Source of the DNA: an uncultured Sphingomonadaceae bacterium
GTDB lineage: Bacteria; Pseudomonadota; Alphaproteobacteria; Sphingomonadales; Sphingomonadaceae
Assembly: GCA_947497455.1 (NCBI GenBank)
Contig: CANMGU010000001.1
Span: 1,364,001-1,428,000 of the forward strand
DNA: 64,000 nt
Direction: 5' to 3'
The first letter of the stretch is position 1, and every line of letters starts with the position of its first letter. Under the pieces are notes generated by a model. That model did not search any database, was not told the origin of the DNA, and worked only from the letters and a program-made list of their open reading frames with translations. Below are positions 55,422 through 63,151 of this stretch, one piece after another. The position numbers were made by a program, and so were the translations under genes.

Positions 55422-55937
55422 ATGCAATATCTATTACCACTAGAGCTCGTCAATCTGGCGAAGCAAGTCATTGACGCCAATCGCGAAGCCGGTCGTCGTA
55501 TTGCGGTTGCGGAGAGTTGTACCGGCGGTCTCGTCGCAGCTGCGCTGACGGAAATTGCTGGAAGCAGTGATGTATTTGACTGTGGGTTCAACACCTATTC
55601 CAACGAAGCCAAACAAAGTCTGCTTGATGTCAGTGACGACATGCTGGAAACATTTGGCGCGGTGTCCATTGCCGTTGCCTGGGGCATGGCAAGGGGTGCT
55701 TTGCAAAAATCGGGATGTGATGTTGCTGTGGCAATAACCGGTGTGGCCGGCCCCGGCGGTGGAACGGAGAAAAAACCGGTTGGGACAGTTGTATTTGCCA
55801 AAGCTGAAAAGGGCAAAAGCATTGATGATGTTGTCGCCGACCGCCACGATTTCGGCGCCGACAAAAGCCGTGCAGATATTCGGCTTCAGGCCGTACTGGT
55901 TGCGCTGGAACTGCTGCTCCCTGAAACGTCTGAATAG
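55422..55937 (+). CDS. pncC: Nicotinamide-nucleotide amidohydrolase PncC (CinA C-terminal family)
   Basis: Stand-alone CinA C-terminal domain, 171 residues, the PncC type that deamidates nicotinamide mononucleotide in NAD recycling. The family signature is AVAESCTGGLVAAALTEIAGSS (about residues 28-49), with TYSNEAKQSLLDVS and AITGVAGPGGGTEKKPVGTV in order. The N-terminal COG1058 domain of full CinA is absent. It starts 14 bases after the unknown exported protein and its last 52 bases overlap the opposite-strand ratA-like gene. Confidence 0.9.
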   Translation: MQYLLPLELVNLAKQVIDANREAGRRIAVAESCTGGLVAAALTEIAGSSDVFDCGFNTYSNEAKQSLLDVSDDMLETFGAVSIAVAWGMARGALQKSGCDVAVAITGVAGPGGGTEKKPVGTVVFAKAEKGKSIDDVVADRHDFGADKSRADIRLQAVLVALELLLPETSE

Positions 55938-56374
55938 TTGCTACCGTAAACCTCTTCGGCACGCTCAACAAAGGCACTGGTCATTTTGTGCAACGCCTTG
56001 GCGAACATCTGTCCGGCGAGTTTTTCAAACATCCGGTTCTTGAACGTAAACGCAACATAGAAATCGACATAACTTCCTCCGCCTTCCCGTTCGCGAAAGA
56101 CCCACTCATTGTGCAGCTGTTTCAATGGTCCATCTAGATAATCCACTTCAATTGTGCGTTCGGTGATACTTTTGACCACGCGCGAAGTGAACTGCTCCCG
56201 CAGCCCCTTGAAACCGACAATGACATCGGCAACCATTTCGATTTCGCTGTTTGAACGAATACGCGTTCCCACAACCCAAGGCAGGAATTCTTCATAACTT
56301 CCTACATCAGCTACCAACGCGTACATTTGCGCCGCGCTATGAGGAAGTTCGCGAGTTTCTCTATGCGCCGGCAC
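55886..56374 (-). CDS. ratA: RatA/COQ10-like START-domain protein
   Basis: A 162-residue protein of the polyketide-cyclase/START (SRPBCC) fold, of the RatA/COQ10 type. Recognisable parts are [26 protein letters not shown] near residues 9-34, and a C-terminal [16 protein letters not shown]. In mitochondria and alphaproteobacteria, COQ10 homologues bind ubiquinone; a toxin role was claimed for E. coli RatA. The start is GTG, overlapping the end of lipA by 14 bases; no ATG is near. The tail is Ser/Ala-rich. The ubiquinone role is more plausible than the toxin one. Confidence 0.8.
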   Translation of the reverse strand: MPAHRETRELPHSAAQMYALVADVGSYEEFLPWVVGTRIRSNSEIEMVADVIVGFKGLREQFTSRVVKSITERTIEVDYLDGPLKQLHNEWVFREREGGGSYVDFYVAFTFKNRMFEKLAGQMFAKALHKMTSAFVERAEEVYGSNYSDVSGSSSSSATSTA

Positions 56375-57299
56375 GGGCTAGCTTTTCCTCACGCGCCTGA
56401 CGCATTTTCGCAAAATCCTCCCCTGCATGATAGCTGGAACGAGTCAGTGGGCTCGAAGCCACCAAAAGAAACCCCTTCGCCCTGGCAATAGAAGCATAGG
56501 CGTCAAAGGCTTGTGGTTTGATAAACTCATCGACCTTCACATGTTTCGGCGTTGGTTGCAGATATTGGCCCATCGTGAGGAAATCGATATCAGCCGAGCG
56601 CATATCGTCCATTACCTGATGTACTTCCAACCGCTGCTCACTAAGGCCAAGCATGATGCCGGATTTTGTGAAAATCGAGGGGTCAAGGCGTTTAACCTGC
56701 TCAAGAAGACGCAGAGATGCATAATAGCGTGCGCCAGGCCTTATGTTGGGATAAAGCCGCGGAACGGTCTCCAGATTGTGATTGTAAACATCGGGCCGCG
56801 CGGTGACGATTGCCTCTACCGCAGCATCGGCTTTGTTACGGAAATCAGGGGTCAAGATTTCGATGGTCGTGTCCGGCGTCGTTCGGCGGAGCGCTTCTAT
56901 CACTTTTACAAATTGGCTGGCGCCACCATCGGGCAGGTCATCACGGTCAACCGAGGTAATAACGATATGTTCGAGGCCCAATTTCGCAGCCGCATCTGCG
57001 GTATGCTGTGGCTCCAGTGGATCCACTTTCATCGGCATGCCTGTTTTTACATTACAAAATGCACAAGCTCGGGTGCAGACATCACCCAGAATCATGACGG
57101 TCGCATGTTTCTTGGTCCAGCATTCTCCAATATTCGGGCAAGCGGCCTCTTCACAAACGGTATTGAGTTTATGTTCCCGCATCAACTTGCGGGTTTCTTC
57201 AAATCCCTTGCCCATCGGTGCTTTCACGCGAATCCAGTCGGGCTTGCGTTGTCGAGCGGGCTTGCCGGACGGAGCTGGTATCTTGGTAATTTCGTTCAT
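56361..57299 (-). CDS. lipA: Lipoyl synthase
   Basis: Radical-SAM enzyme inserting sulfur into octanoyl groups of lipoyl domains. The auxiliary cluster cysteines are in [13 protein letters not shown] (near residues 49-61) and the radical-SAM CxxxCxxC is CTRACAFC (near 76-83). [18 protein letters not shown], the GLSE motif and the C-terminal RSSYHAGE complete it. Length 312. It shares a transcript with the ratA-like gene (14-base overlap), a common pairing. Confidence 0.96.
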   Translation of the reverse strand: MNEITKIPAPSGKPARQRKPDWIRVKAPMGKGFEETRKLMREHKLNTVCEEAACPNIGECWTKKHATVMILGDVCTRACAFCNVKTGMPMKVDPLEPQHTADAAAKLGLEHIVITSVDRDDLPDGGASQFVKVIEALRRTTPDTTIEILTPDFRNKADAAVEAIVTARPDVYNHNLETVPRLYPNIRPGARYYASLRLLEQVKRLDPSIFTKSGIMLGLSEQRLEVHQVMDDMRSADIDFLTMGQYLQPTPKHVKVDEFIKPQAFDAYASIARAKGFLLVASSPLTRSSYHAGEDFAKMRQAREEKLARAGA

Positions 57300-57385
57300 T
57301 TCTATCAGATAGCGATGACAGGTGCGCTTGCCAACCGCGATATGGCTGCTAATCCGTATCTCACCTGATTAGATAGTGGGTACGC

Positions 57386-58360
57386 ATGATCATTGAAACA
57401 CTGACCTCCCCCGTCATTCTGTTCTTCATTCTCGGTTTTTTGGCTGCTGCAATCCGGTCCGATCTCGCCATTCCTGAAGCCTTTGCCAAAGCCATGTCCA
57501 TTTACCTGATGGCCGCCATCGGGTTGAAGGGCGGTGTGGAGGTTGCATCGACGGGATTTTCGATCGATCTGGCCGCCGCCGCCATTTCCGGCATTTTGCT
57601 TGGTTTTACCCTACCTATTCTGGCATTCTTCATGCTCCGGTCGTTCGGCAAGCTGGGAGCAATAGATGCCGGCGCCGTCTCCGCTCATTATGGCTCGGTC
57701 AGCGTAGTCACCTTTGTAACCGCCATAGAATTGCTAACGGTGCAGGGTATCAGACCGGATGGCTTCATGGTCGGAGTGATGGCGCTTATGGAGATGCCAG
57801 CTATCATTACCGGTTTGTTGCTGGCTCGCGCCTATTCACAGAGACTGAAATCGGACAATTCTTTAGATACTGGTCCGGGCACCAATCTTATGCATGAAGT
57901 CCTGACCAATGGCTCTGTTGTGCTGTTGTTGGGCGCCTTCATTATCGGTTTCATTGCCGGTGCAGAGGGATTTGCGCCGATCAAGCCGTTATTTGATGTT
58001 GGATTCAAAGGCGTTTTGTGCCTCTTCCTCCTCGATATGGGATTGATCGCAGCACGACGGTTGCTGGAAACCCGCAAGGTCACAATCCGACTGGCAACGT
58101 TGGCGATAGTTCTGCCGATTATCAACGGGACAATGGGAACAATTGTCGGAACACTAATTGGGCTCGACCCGGGATCTGCCGCGATATTGGGCGTTTTATG
58201 TGCTAGTGCATCCTATATCGCCGTTCCAGCGGCGATGAGGCTGGCACTGCCACAGGCTGATCCGGGGATATATCTGGCCATGTCGCTCGGTATAACCTTT
58301 CCATTCAACATCCTGTTCGGTATTTCTCTATTTGCCGCAATCGCGAAATTTCTGGGGTAA
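57386..58360 (+). CDS. sbtA: Sodium-dependent bicarbonate transporter SbtA
   Basis: A polytopic inner-membrane protein of 324 residues with about ten hydrophobic helices in two similar halves. It matches the SbtA family of bicarbonate/sodium symporters: LGFLAAAIRSDLAIPEAF, SIYLMAAIGLKGG, VSAHYGSVSVVTF and, in the second half, LLDMGLIAARRL and ASYIAVPAAMR. It is first in an operon with a PII-like protein and carbonic anhydrase, which supports the call. The start ATG has no strong SD. Confidence 0.88.
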   Translation: MIIETLTSPVILFFILGFLAAAIRSDLAIPEAFAKAMSIYLMAAIGLKGGVEVASTGFSIDLAAAAISGILLGFTLPILAFFMLRSFGKLGAIDAGAVSAHYGSVSVVTFVTAIELLTVQGIRPDGFMVGVMALMEMPAIITGLLLARAYSQRLKSDNSLDTGPGTNLMHEVLTNGSVVLLLGAFIIGFIAGAEGFAPIKPLFDVGFKGVLCLFLLDMGLIAARRLLETRKVTIRLATLAIVLPIINGTMGTIVGTLIGLDPGSAAILGVLCASASYIAVPAAMRLALPQADPGIYLAMSLGITFPFNILFGISLFAAIAKFLG

Positions 58361-58363
58361 GAT

Positions 58364-58675
58364 ATGGTCGACACGGTCCAACGCAAACGCATCGAAATTC
58401 TGGTGGATACACCGCTGGTCCCTAAGATTATCGGCTATGCCAAGCAGGTTGATATCTCAGGGTGGAGCGTCATTAAAATTGCCTCTGGCGGCGGGCGGGA
58501 GGGTCGCTGGCATCATGATGAGATTACCGGTGCAGCCGCCAAGTCGATCATCCTGATGATTGCCAACAAGGAAAAGGCGCAACAGTTGACTGATGCGCTG
58601 GCACCGCTACTGGACAGTCATAGCTTGTTATTGACCATCGCAAATGTCGAGGTTGTTCGGGGGGATCGTTTTTAA
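58364..58675 (+). CDS. sbtB: PII-like protein SbtB
   Basis: A 103-residue PII-fold protein three bases after sbtA, expected to bind SbtA and gate bicarbonate uptake in response to adenine nucleotides. The pattern is KRIEILVDTPLVPKIIGYAK, then SGWSVIKIASGGGREGRW, and near the end TIANVEVVRGDRF. Position and size fit SbtB. It lacks the C-terminal CGPxGC redox loop of cyanobacterial SbtB. The stop overlaps the carbonic anhydrase start (TAATG). Confidence 0.82.
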   Translation: MVDTVQRKRIEILVDTPLVPKIIGYAKQVDISGWSVIKIASGGGREGRWHHDEITGAAAKSIILMIANKEKAQQLTDALAPLLDSHSLLLTIANVEVVRGDRF

Positions 58676-59301
58676 TGCAAGAATTTCATGCGCTACTAGA
58701 AGGATATAAGCGTTTTCGGGAAGATTCTTATCCGAAACAGAGAGCGCGCTATGATGCGTTGGCAAAAGAAGGCCAAGCGCCACCAATCATGATCATTTCA
58801 TGCTGCGACAGCCGGGTTGATCCAGCGACCATTTTTGACACCAGCCCGGGACAGGTTTTTGCGTTGCGCAATGTTGCCAATCTTGTGCCACCCTATGACG
58901 ATGGTGGCGGATTACATGGCGCATCAGCTGCAATAGAATTCGGTGTTACCGGCCTTAATGTGAAACATATTGTTGTGCTCGGTCATGGTCAATGCGGCGG
59001 GATTGGAGCAGCACTAAAGGGCGGAAAACCTGGCCTTCCCGGCGATACTTTCGTCGATGAATGGATGTCAATTATCACCGAAGCACGCGATCAAGTGATT
59101 GCCGACGCCCCCGCTAATCCACAGAAGGCACTCGAACTCGGAGCAATCAAACTCAGCATTGAGAATCTGCGTAGCTTTCCGTTCATCGCCGAGCGCGAAA
59201 AGCGCGGAGAAATAAAGCTCCACGGTGCCTGGTATGCAATCGGCGAGGCTTCTCTCTTCACTCTTGATGAGGCGACTGGGGCGTTCGAACCAGTCGGATG
59301 A
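58675..59301 (+). CDS. Beta-class carbonic anhydrase
   Basis: Zinc enzyme interconverting carbon dioxide and bicarbonate, 208 residues. The zinc ligands are in SCCDSRVDP (near residues 42-50) and VLGHGQCGG (near 100-108), with the Asp-Arg pair in the first motif. AANLVPPY-type text reads NVANLVPPYDD. It is third in the sbtAB operon, overlaps sbtB by one base and the next gene by four, and acts on the bicarbonate brought in by SbtA. Cytoplasmic: no signal peptide. Confidence 0.93.
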   Translation: MQEFHALLEGYKRFREDSYPKQRARYDALAKEGQAPPIMIISCCDSRVDPATIFDTSPGQVFALRNVANLVPPYDDGGGLHGASAAIEFGVTGLNVKHIVVLGHGQCGGIGAALKGGKPGLPGDTFVDEWMSIITEARDQVIADAPANPQKALELGAIKLSIENLRSFPFIAEREKRGEIKLHGAWYAIGEASLFTLDEATGAFEPVG

Positions 59302-59924
59302 GCGATGAACCCGAACAACCCTTTCTTGATGATCTAACGCTCTCTTTAGAAGAAGCGTGGCGGCTGTTAATCATCGGATCGCAGGATCGCAAGTCCCCGC
59401 TCCACACGCCGAGCATAGCGACGGTCCGCAATAGTAGTAGTCCCAGCCAGCGTATAATGGTTTTACGCAAAGCCCTGCGCGAGGATCGCACATTACGGTT
59501 CAATACCGATGTCCGCGCTTCCAAGGTTGTCGACATCGGAGATGGTGGCCCAGTTTCGGTTCTCGGTTATCACCCGGAGGCCAAGGTGCAGCTGCGCCTG
59601 TCCGGTCATGGTCATATTGAACATGACAGTTCTGCCAGCGATGCTGCGTGGAACGAGGCAACGCTCTACGGAAAGCGATGCTATCTGGCTGATCCTGCAC
59701 CCGGTAGTCTCGTAAAGGCGCCAACCTCCGGTCTTGATCCTACTGTCGAAGGACGTAAGCCTGAGGGGTTCGAGGTCGCTCCAGCCCGCGAAAACTTTGC
59801 AATATTAGTGATCGAGATTGACAAGATCGAATGGCTTTATTTGGCACATACCGGCCATCGACGAGCATTGTTCACTTGGGATCCGAACAACAACTCATGG
59901 GATGGGCAGTGGCTCGTTCCTTGA
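59298..59924 (+). CDS. PNPOx-like FMN-binding protein
   Basis: A 208-residue split-barrel protein of the pyridoxamine 5'-phosphate oxidase-like group (Alr4036-type). The N-terminal half has HTPSIATV, RIMVLRKALREDRTLRFNTD and DGGPVSVLGY, a core flavin-binding pattern; the C-terminal half has IEIDKIEWLYL and HRRALFTW. True pdxH motifs for PLP synthesis are not evident. It overlaps the carbonic anhydrase stop by four bases, so it is in the operon, but no link to carbon uptake is obvious. Confidence 0.75.
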   Translation: MSDEPEQPFLDDLTLSLEEAWRLLIIGSQDRKSPLHTPSIATVRNSSSPSQRIMVLRKALREDRTLRFNTDVRASKVVDIGDGGPVSVLGYHPEAKVQLRLSGHGHIEHDSSASDAAWNEATLYGKRCYLADPAPGSLVKAPTSGLDPTVEGRKPEGFEVAPARENFAILVIEIDKIEWLYLAHTGHRRALFTWDPNNNSWDGQWLVP

Positions 59925-60048
59925 TCGGCAACCGTAACCGGCCATCCGTGAATTTTTAGGACCAGATTCAAAGAGCCAGAATTTCATCAATGTGAGAAAG
60001 CAAGTTTTTCCCCTTGAACACACCCTGCCCCACGTACATCATCGGGTG

Positions 60049-60744
60049 ATGAGCAAATCCCACAACGACAATATCGCCCTGCTAATTGATGCAGATAATG
60101 CTAGCCACGCTGGGATTGACCCTGTTTTGACAGCTTTGGCTGAACTTGGCACGGTTAATATCCGCCGTGCATACGGCAATTGGCGCAAACAATCACTCAA
60201 GGGCTGGGTCGACATCCTCCACAAATATGGCATCGAACCACAGCAGCAATTTGACATGACCAAAGGCAAGAACGCCACGGACATGAAAATGACAATCGAC
60301 GCGATGGATCTGCTTTTCCGCGGCAAAATCGGTGGCTTCGGGATTATGAGCAGCGATAGCGACTTCATGCCGCTCGCCATGCGCATCCGTCAGGAAGGCA
60401 TTGATGTCTATGGCTTTGGCAGCAGCAAGACACCAGAGGCATTCAAACAGGCCTGTAGCCGTTTCATTGATGTTGAGGCCTTGATAAAGGCGGACAAGAC
60501 CGATGAACCTAAAGCGGCAGACGACGTTTTGGTAAAGCTGCTTATTGATGCCTATCAGGCCAGCAAACGCGATGCGGAGGGCTATGCCAGCCTGTCCGAA
60601 GTCGGCAAGATCGCGGGAAATCGCTCCAGCTTTGATGTGCGCAATTACGGTTTCTCAAGGCTATCTGATATGTTCGAGCAGGTTCCGAACTTTCAGAGCA
60701 AACGTGATGATAATGGGCAGTTATTTGTAAAACGATTGAGGTGA
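60049..60744 (+). CDS. NYN-domain nuclease with C-terminal LOTUS/OST-HTH domain
   Basis: A 231-residue protein. Residues 5-150 form a NYN (PIN-like, LabA/DUF88) domain with the acidic active-site pattern: LLIDADNASHAG near 11-22, GKNATDMKMTIDAMDL and IMSSDSDFMPLA. The C-terminal 75 residues look like a LOTUS/OST-HTH RNA-binding domain: LLIDAYQASKRDAEGYASLSE, then FDVRNYGFSRLSDMFE. ATG 60049 starts at the domain; a GTG 57 bases earlier is possible. Probably an RNA-binding or RNA-cleaving protein; the target is unknown. A single gene after the sbt operon. Confidence 0.85.
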   Translation: MSKSHNDNIALLIDADNASHAGIDPVLTALAELGTVNIRRAYGNWRKQSLKGWVDILHKYGIEPQQQFDMTKGKNATDMKMTIDAMDLLFRGKIGGFGIMSSDSDFMPLAMRIRQEGIDVYGFGSSKTPEAFKQACSRFIDVEALIKADKTDEPKAADDVLVKLLIDAYQASKRDAEGYASLSEVGKIAGNRSSFDVRNYGFSRLSDMFEQVPNFQSKRDDNGQLFVKRLR

Positions 60745-60772
60745 CCGATGAGTTCCTACTAGCGGTATATTG

Positions 60773-61312
60773 CTATTTCCACCGAACCAGCTTCAACCCC
60801 GCTAACATCCCGTTTGCCTCGCGAGCATCTCGAATCTCCGTAAAATCCGGTTTGCCCTGCAGTGCACCCATATTAATCTTCATATCGAGCAGCGCAATCT
60901 CGCCCTCTGCTAAGGTCACTTCATGAGAAACCGCTGCCGATTTGCTACCGCTTGACATTTGTGCCGTGATTTCATGAGTACCAGGCTCAACCTCTGCCAT
61001 CAGAAAATATTTACTGCGGATCTGACTGTTCCATTGATTGCCAATGGTAATGTTCATTCCCTGCTGCCCCGCGACAAAGCCTTTTCGCATGACATATATC
61101 CGCGCTTTTCCGGTTGCCGGGATCATTTTCATAGCTTCGCCAGTCTCTTCGGGATCGGCCTTTTCACCAGACTTGTTGCGCAGCAAAATGACCACAACAA
61201 AAATGATCAACGGGATCAGCAGCCATGCGAAACCGGAATATTGAAAACCTAAAAAGCCGCCGATGAGAAGAGCGCCAATAAAAATTGCGATATTCTGCGG
61301 TGTCATTTTCAT
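60773..61312 (-). CDS. Membrane-anchored protein of unknown function (DUF2846-like)
   Basis: A 179-residue protein with two N-terminal hydrophobic helices (about 8-23 and 27-43) and a soluble domain. The segment ATGKARIYVMRKGFVAG...EVEPGTHEITAQ has the layout of DUF2846 proteins: a beta-strand opening, a glycine turn and a late PGxH. The resemblance is weak. The start is ATG, with another two codons in. It is downstream of ettA on the same strand with 45 bases between them. No activity can be assigned. Confidence 0.6.
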   Translation of the reverse strand: MKMTPQNIAIFIGALLIGGFLGFQYSGFAWLLIPLIIFVVVILLRNKSGEKADPEETGEAMKMIPATGKARIYVMRKGFVAGQQGMNITIGNQWNSQIRSKYFLMAEVEPGTHEITAQMSSGSKSAAVSHEVTLAEGEIALLDMKINMGALQGKPDFTEIRDAREANGMLAGLKLVRWK

Positions 61313-61357
61313 TTTCTAAACCCCGGTTTTCAGTTGATTTGCAAATTACACCACCAC

Positions 61358-63037
61358 TTAACGTGTCAATTTTTTGTAAGCCACCCGCGTTGGTCTATCC
61401 GCGGCATCGCCCAACCGGCGCCGTTTGTCTTCCTCATAGCTTTCGAAATTGCCTTCAAACCACTCAACATGGCTATCACCTTCAAATGCCAGGATATGCG
61501 TTGCAAGCCGATCAAGGAAAAAGCGGTCATGCGAAATGACCACGGCACAGCCGGCAAAGCTTTCCAGAGCATCTTCCAGAGCACGCAGTGTCTCCACGTC
61601 CAGATCATTGGTTGGCTCATCGAGCAGCAAAACGTTGCCGCCTTCTTTCAGCATTTTCGCGAGATGGACGCGGTTACGTTCACCGCCCGACAGCTGACCA
61701 ACTTTCTTTTGCTGGTCTGTCCCTTTGAAGTTGAACGCACCGACATAAGCCCGAGTCTGCACTTCATTTTTGCCGAAGGTGAAGAAATCATGGCCGCCCG
61801 ATATTTCTTCCCAGATGTTTTTAGATGCATCAAGCGTATCGCGGCTTTGATCGACATAACCGAGTTTCACCGTGTCGCCGAGTTCCAGCGTGCCGCTATC
61901 GGGGGTTTCCTGCCCGGTAATGATCCGGAAAAGCGTTGTCTTACCCGCCCCGTTTGCGCCGATAATGCCGACAATACCACCTGGTGGCAGCGAGAACTCA
62001 AGATTTTCAAACAACAGCTTGTCGCCATAGGCTTTTGTGAGACCTTTTGCCTCTATCACTTTAGAACCTAGGCGCTCCGGGGTTTGGATGAGAATTTGCG
62101 CTTTGCCGACTTGCCGGTTTTCCTGTGCTTCAACCAGATCATCAAAGGCTTTGATACGCGCCTTTGACTTGGTTTGACGCGCCTTTGGAGACTGTCGCAT
62201 CCATTGCAATTCGTGTTCGATGGCTTTCTGACGGCTTTTATCTTCCCGCTCTTCCTGTGCCATCCGTTTGGCTTTTGCATCCAGCCAGTTAGAATAATTT
62301 CCTTCAAACGGAATGCCTTTTCCGCGATCGATTTCGAGTACCCAACCAACGACATTGTCGAGGAAATAGCGGTCATGGGTTACGAGAATGACATTGCCAG
62401 CATAGTCAATGAGATGCTTCTCCAACCAGGCCACACTCTCCGCATCAAGATGGTTGGTTGGCTCATCGAGCATCAAAATGTCAGGCTTGTCGAGTAACAG
62501 GCGGCAGAGCGCGACACGGCGCTTTTCGCCTCCAGAAAGATCCGTTACAGCGCTATCGCCTGGAGGGCAGCGCAATGCTTCCATGGCTATCTCGAGCTGA
62601 TTGTCGAGCGTCCAGCCATCCACTGCATCGATTTTTTCCTGCAATGTGCCCATTTCTTCCATCAAGGCATCAAAGTCCGCATCTTCCGGCGGATCGCCCA
62701 TGATCGTGGAAATCTCGTTGAAACGATCAACCAGATCCGCCACGGGGCGCACGCCGTCCATCACATTCTCTTTGACGGTCTTGCTTTCATCCAGATCGGG
62801 TTCCTGCGCAAGATAACCGACGCGGATGCCCTCACCCGCCCAGGCTTCACCTTGGAATTCTTCATCCTGTCCAGCCATGATCTTCATCAGCGTGGATTTA
62901 CCCGCGCCGTTTTTACCAATGATGGCAATTTTGGTACCGGGCAGAAACTGCAGGTGGATATTGTCGAGAACCGGCTTGGGTGCTCCGGGGAAGGTCTTGC
63001 TCAGACCTTTCATGACATAGCTATATTGGACGGCCAT
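61358..63037 (-). CDS. ettA: Energy-dependent translational throttle protein EttA (ABC-F)
   Basis: Soluble ABC-F ATPase that binds the ribosomal E site and gates translation by energy state. Two ATPase domains: Walker A GKNGAGKSTLMK and GANGAGKTTLFR, with signatures LSGGEKRRVALC and LSGGERNRVHLA. A linker with charged helices (about 240-320) and an arm-like insertion lie between them. Length 559 from ATG 63037 (AAGGA about nine bases upstream). The N-terminus AVQYSYVMKGLSKTFPG is typical of EttA. Divergent from an M28 peptidase. Confidence 0.95.
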   Translation of the reverse strand: MAVQYSYVMKGLSKTFPGAPKPVLDNIHLQFLPGTKIAIIGKNGAGKSTLMKIMAGQDEEFQGEAWAGEGIRVGYLAQEPDLDESKTVKENVMDGVRPVADLVDRFNEISTIMGDPPEDADFDALMEEMGTLQEKIDAVDGWTLDNQLEIAMEALRCPPGDSAVTDLSGGEKRRVALCRLLLDKPDILMLDEPTNHLDAESVAWLEKHLIDYAGNVILVTHDRYFLDNVVGWVLEIDRGKGIPFEGNYSNWLDAKAKRMAQEEREDKSRQKAIEHELQWMRQSPKARQTKSKARIKAFDDLVEAQENRQVGKAQILIQTPERLGSKVIEAKGLTKAYGDKLLFENLEFSLPPGGIVGIIGANGAGKTTLFRIITGQETPDSGTLELGDTVKLGYVDQSRDTLDASKNIWEEISGGHDFFTFGKNEVQTRAYVGAFNFKGTDQQKKVGQLSGGERNRVHLAKMLKEGGNVLLLDEPTNDLDVETLRALEDALESFAGCAVVISHDRFFLDRLATHILAFEGDSHVEWFEGNFESYEEDKRRRLGDAADRPTRVAYKKLTR

Positions 63038-63151
63038 CTGGCGGTATCCTTTGACTGTAGTGGGAATAGATTTGCGCACCGCCTAGCGAAATGCATGCGG
63101 ACTCGCAAGAGAGCATTGGCAAACAGCCTAAGGCAAGTTAGGCAGTCATCC

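Noticed and set aside
55886..56374. RatA toxin of a toxin-antitoxin pair
   Set aside because: No antitoxin gene is adjacent, and alphaproteobacterial proteins of this type are better explained as COQ10-like quinone-binding proteins.
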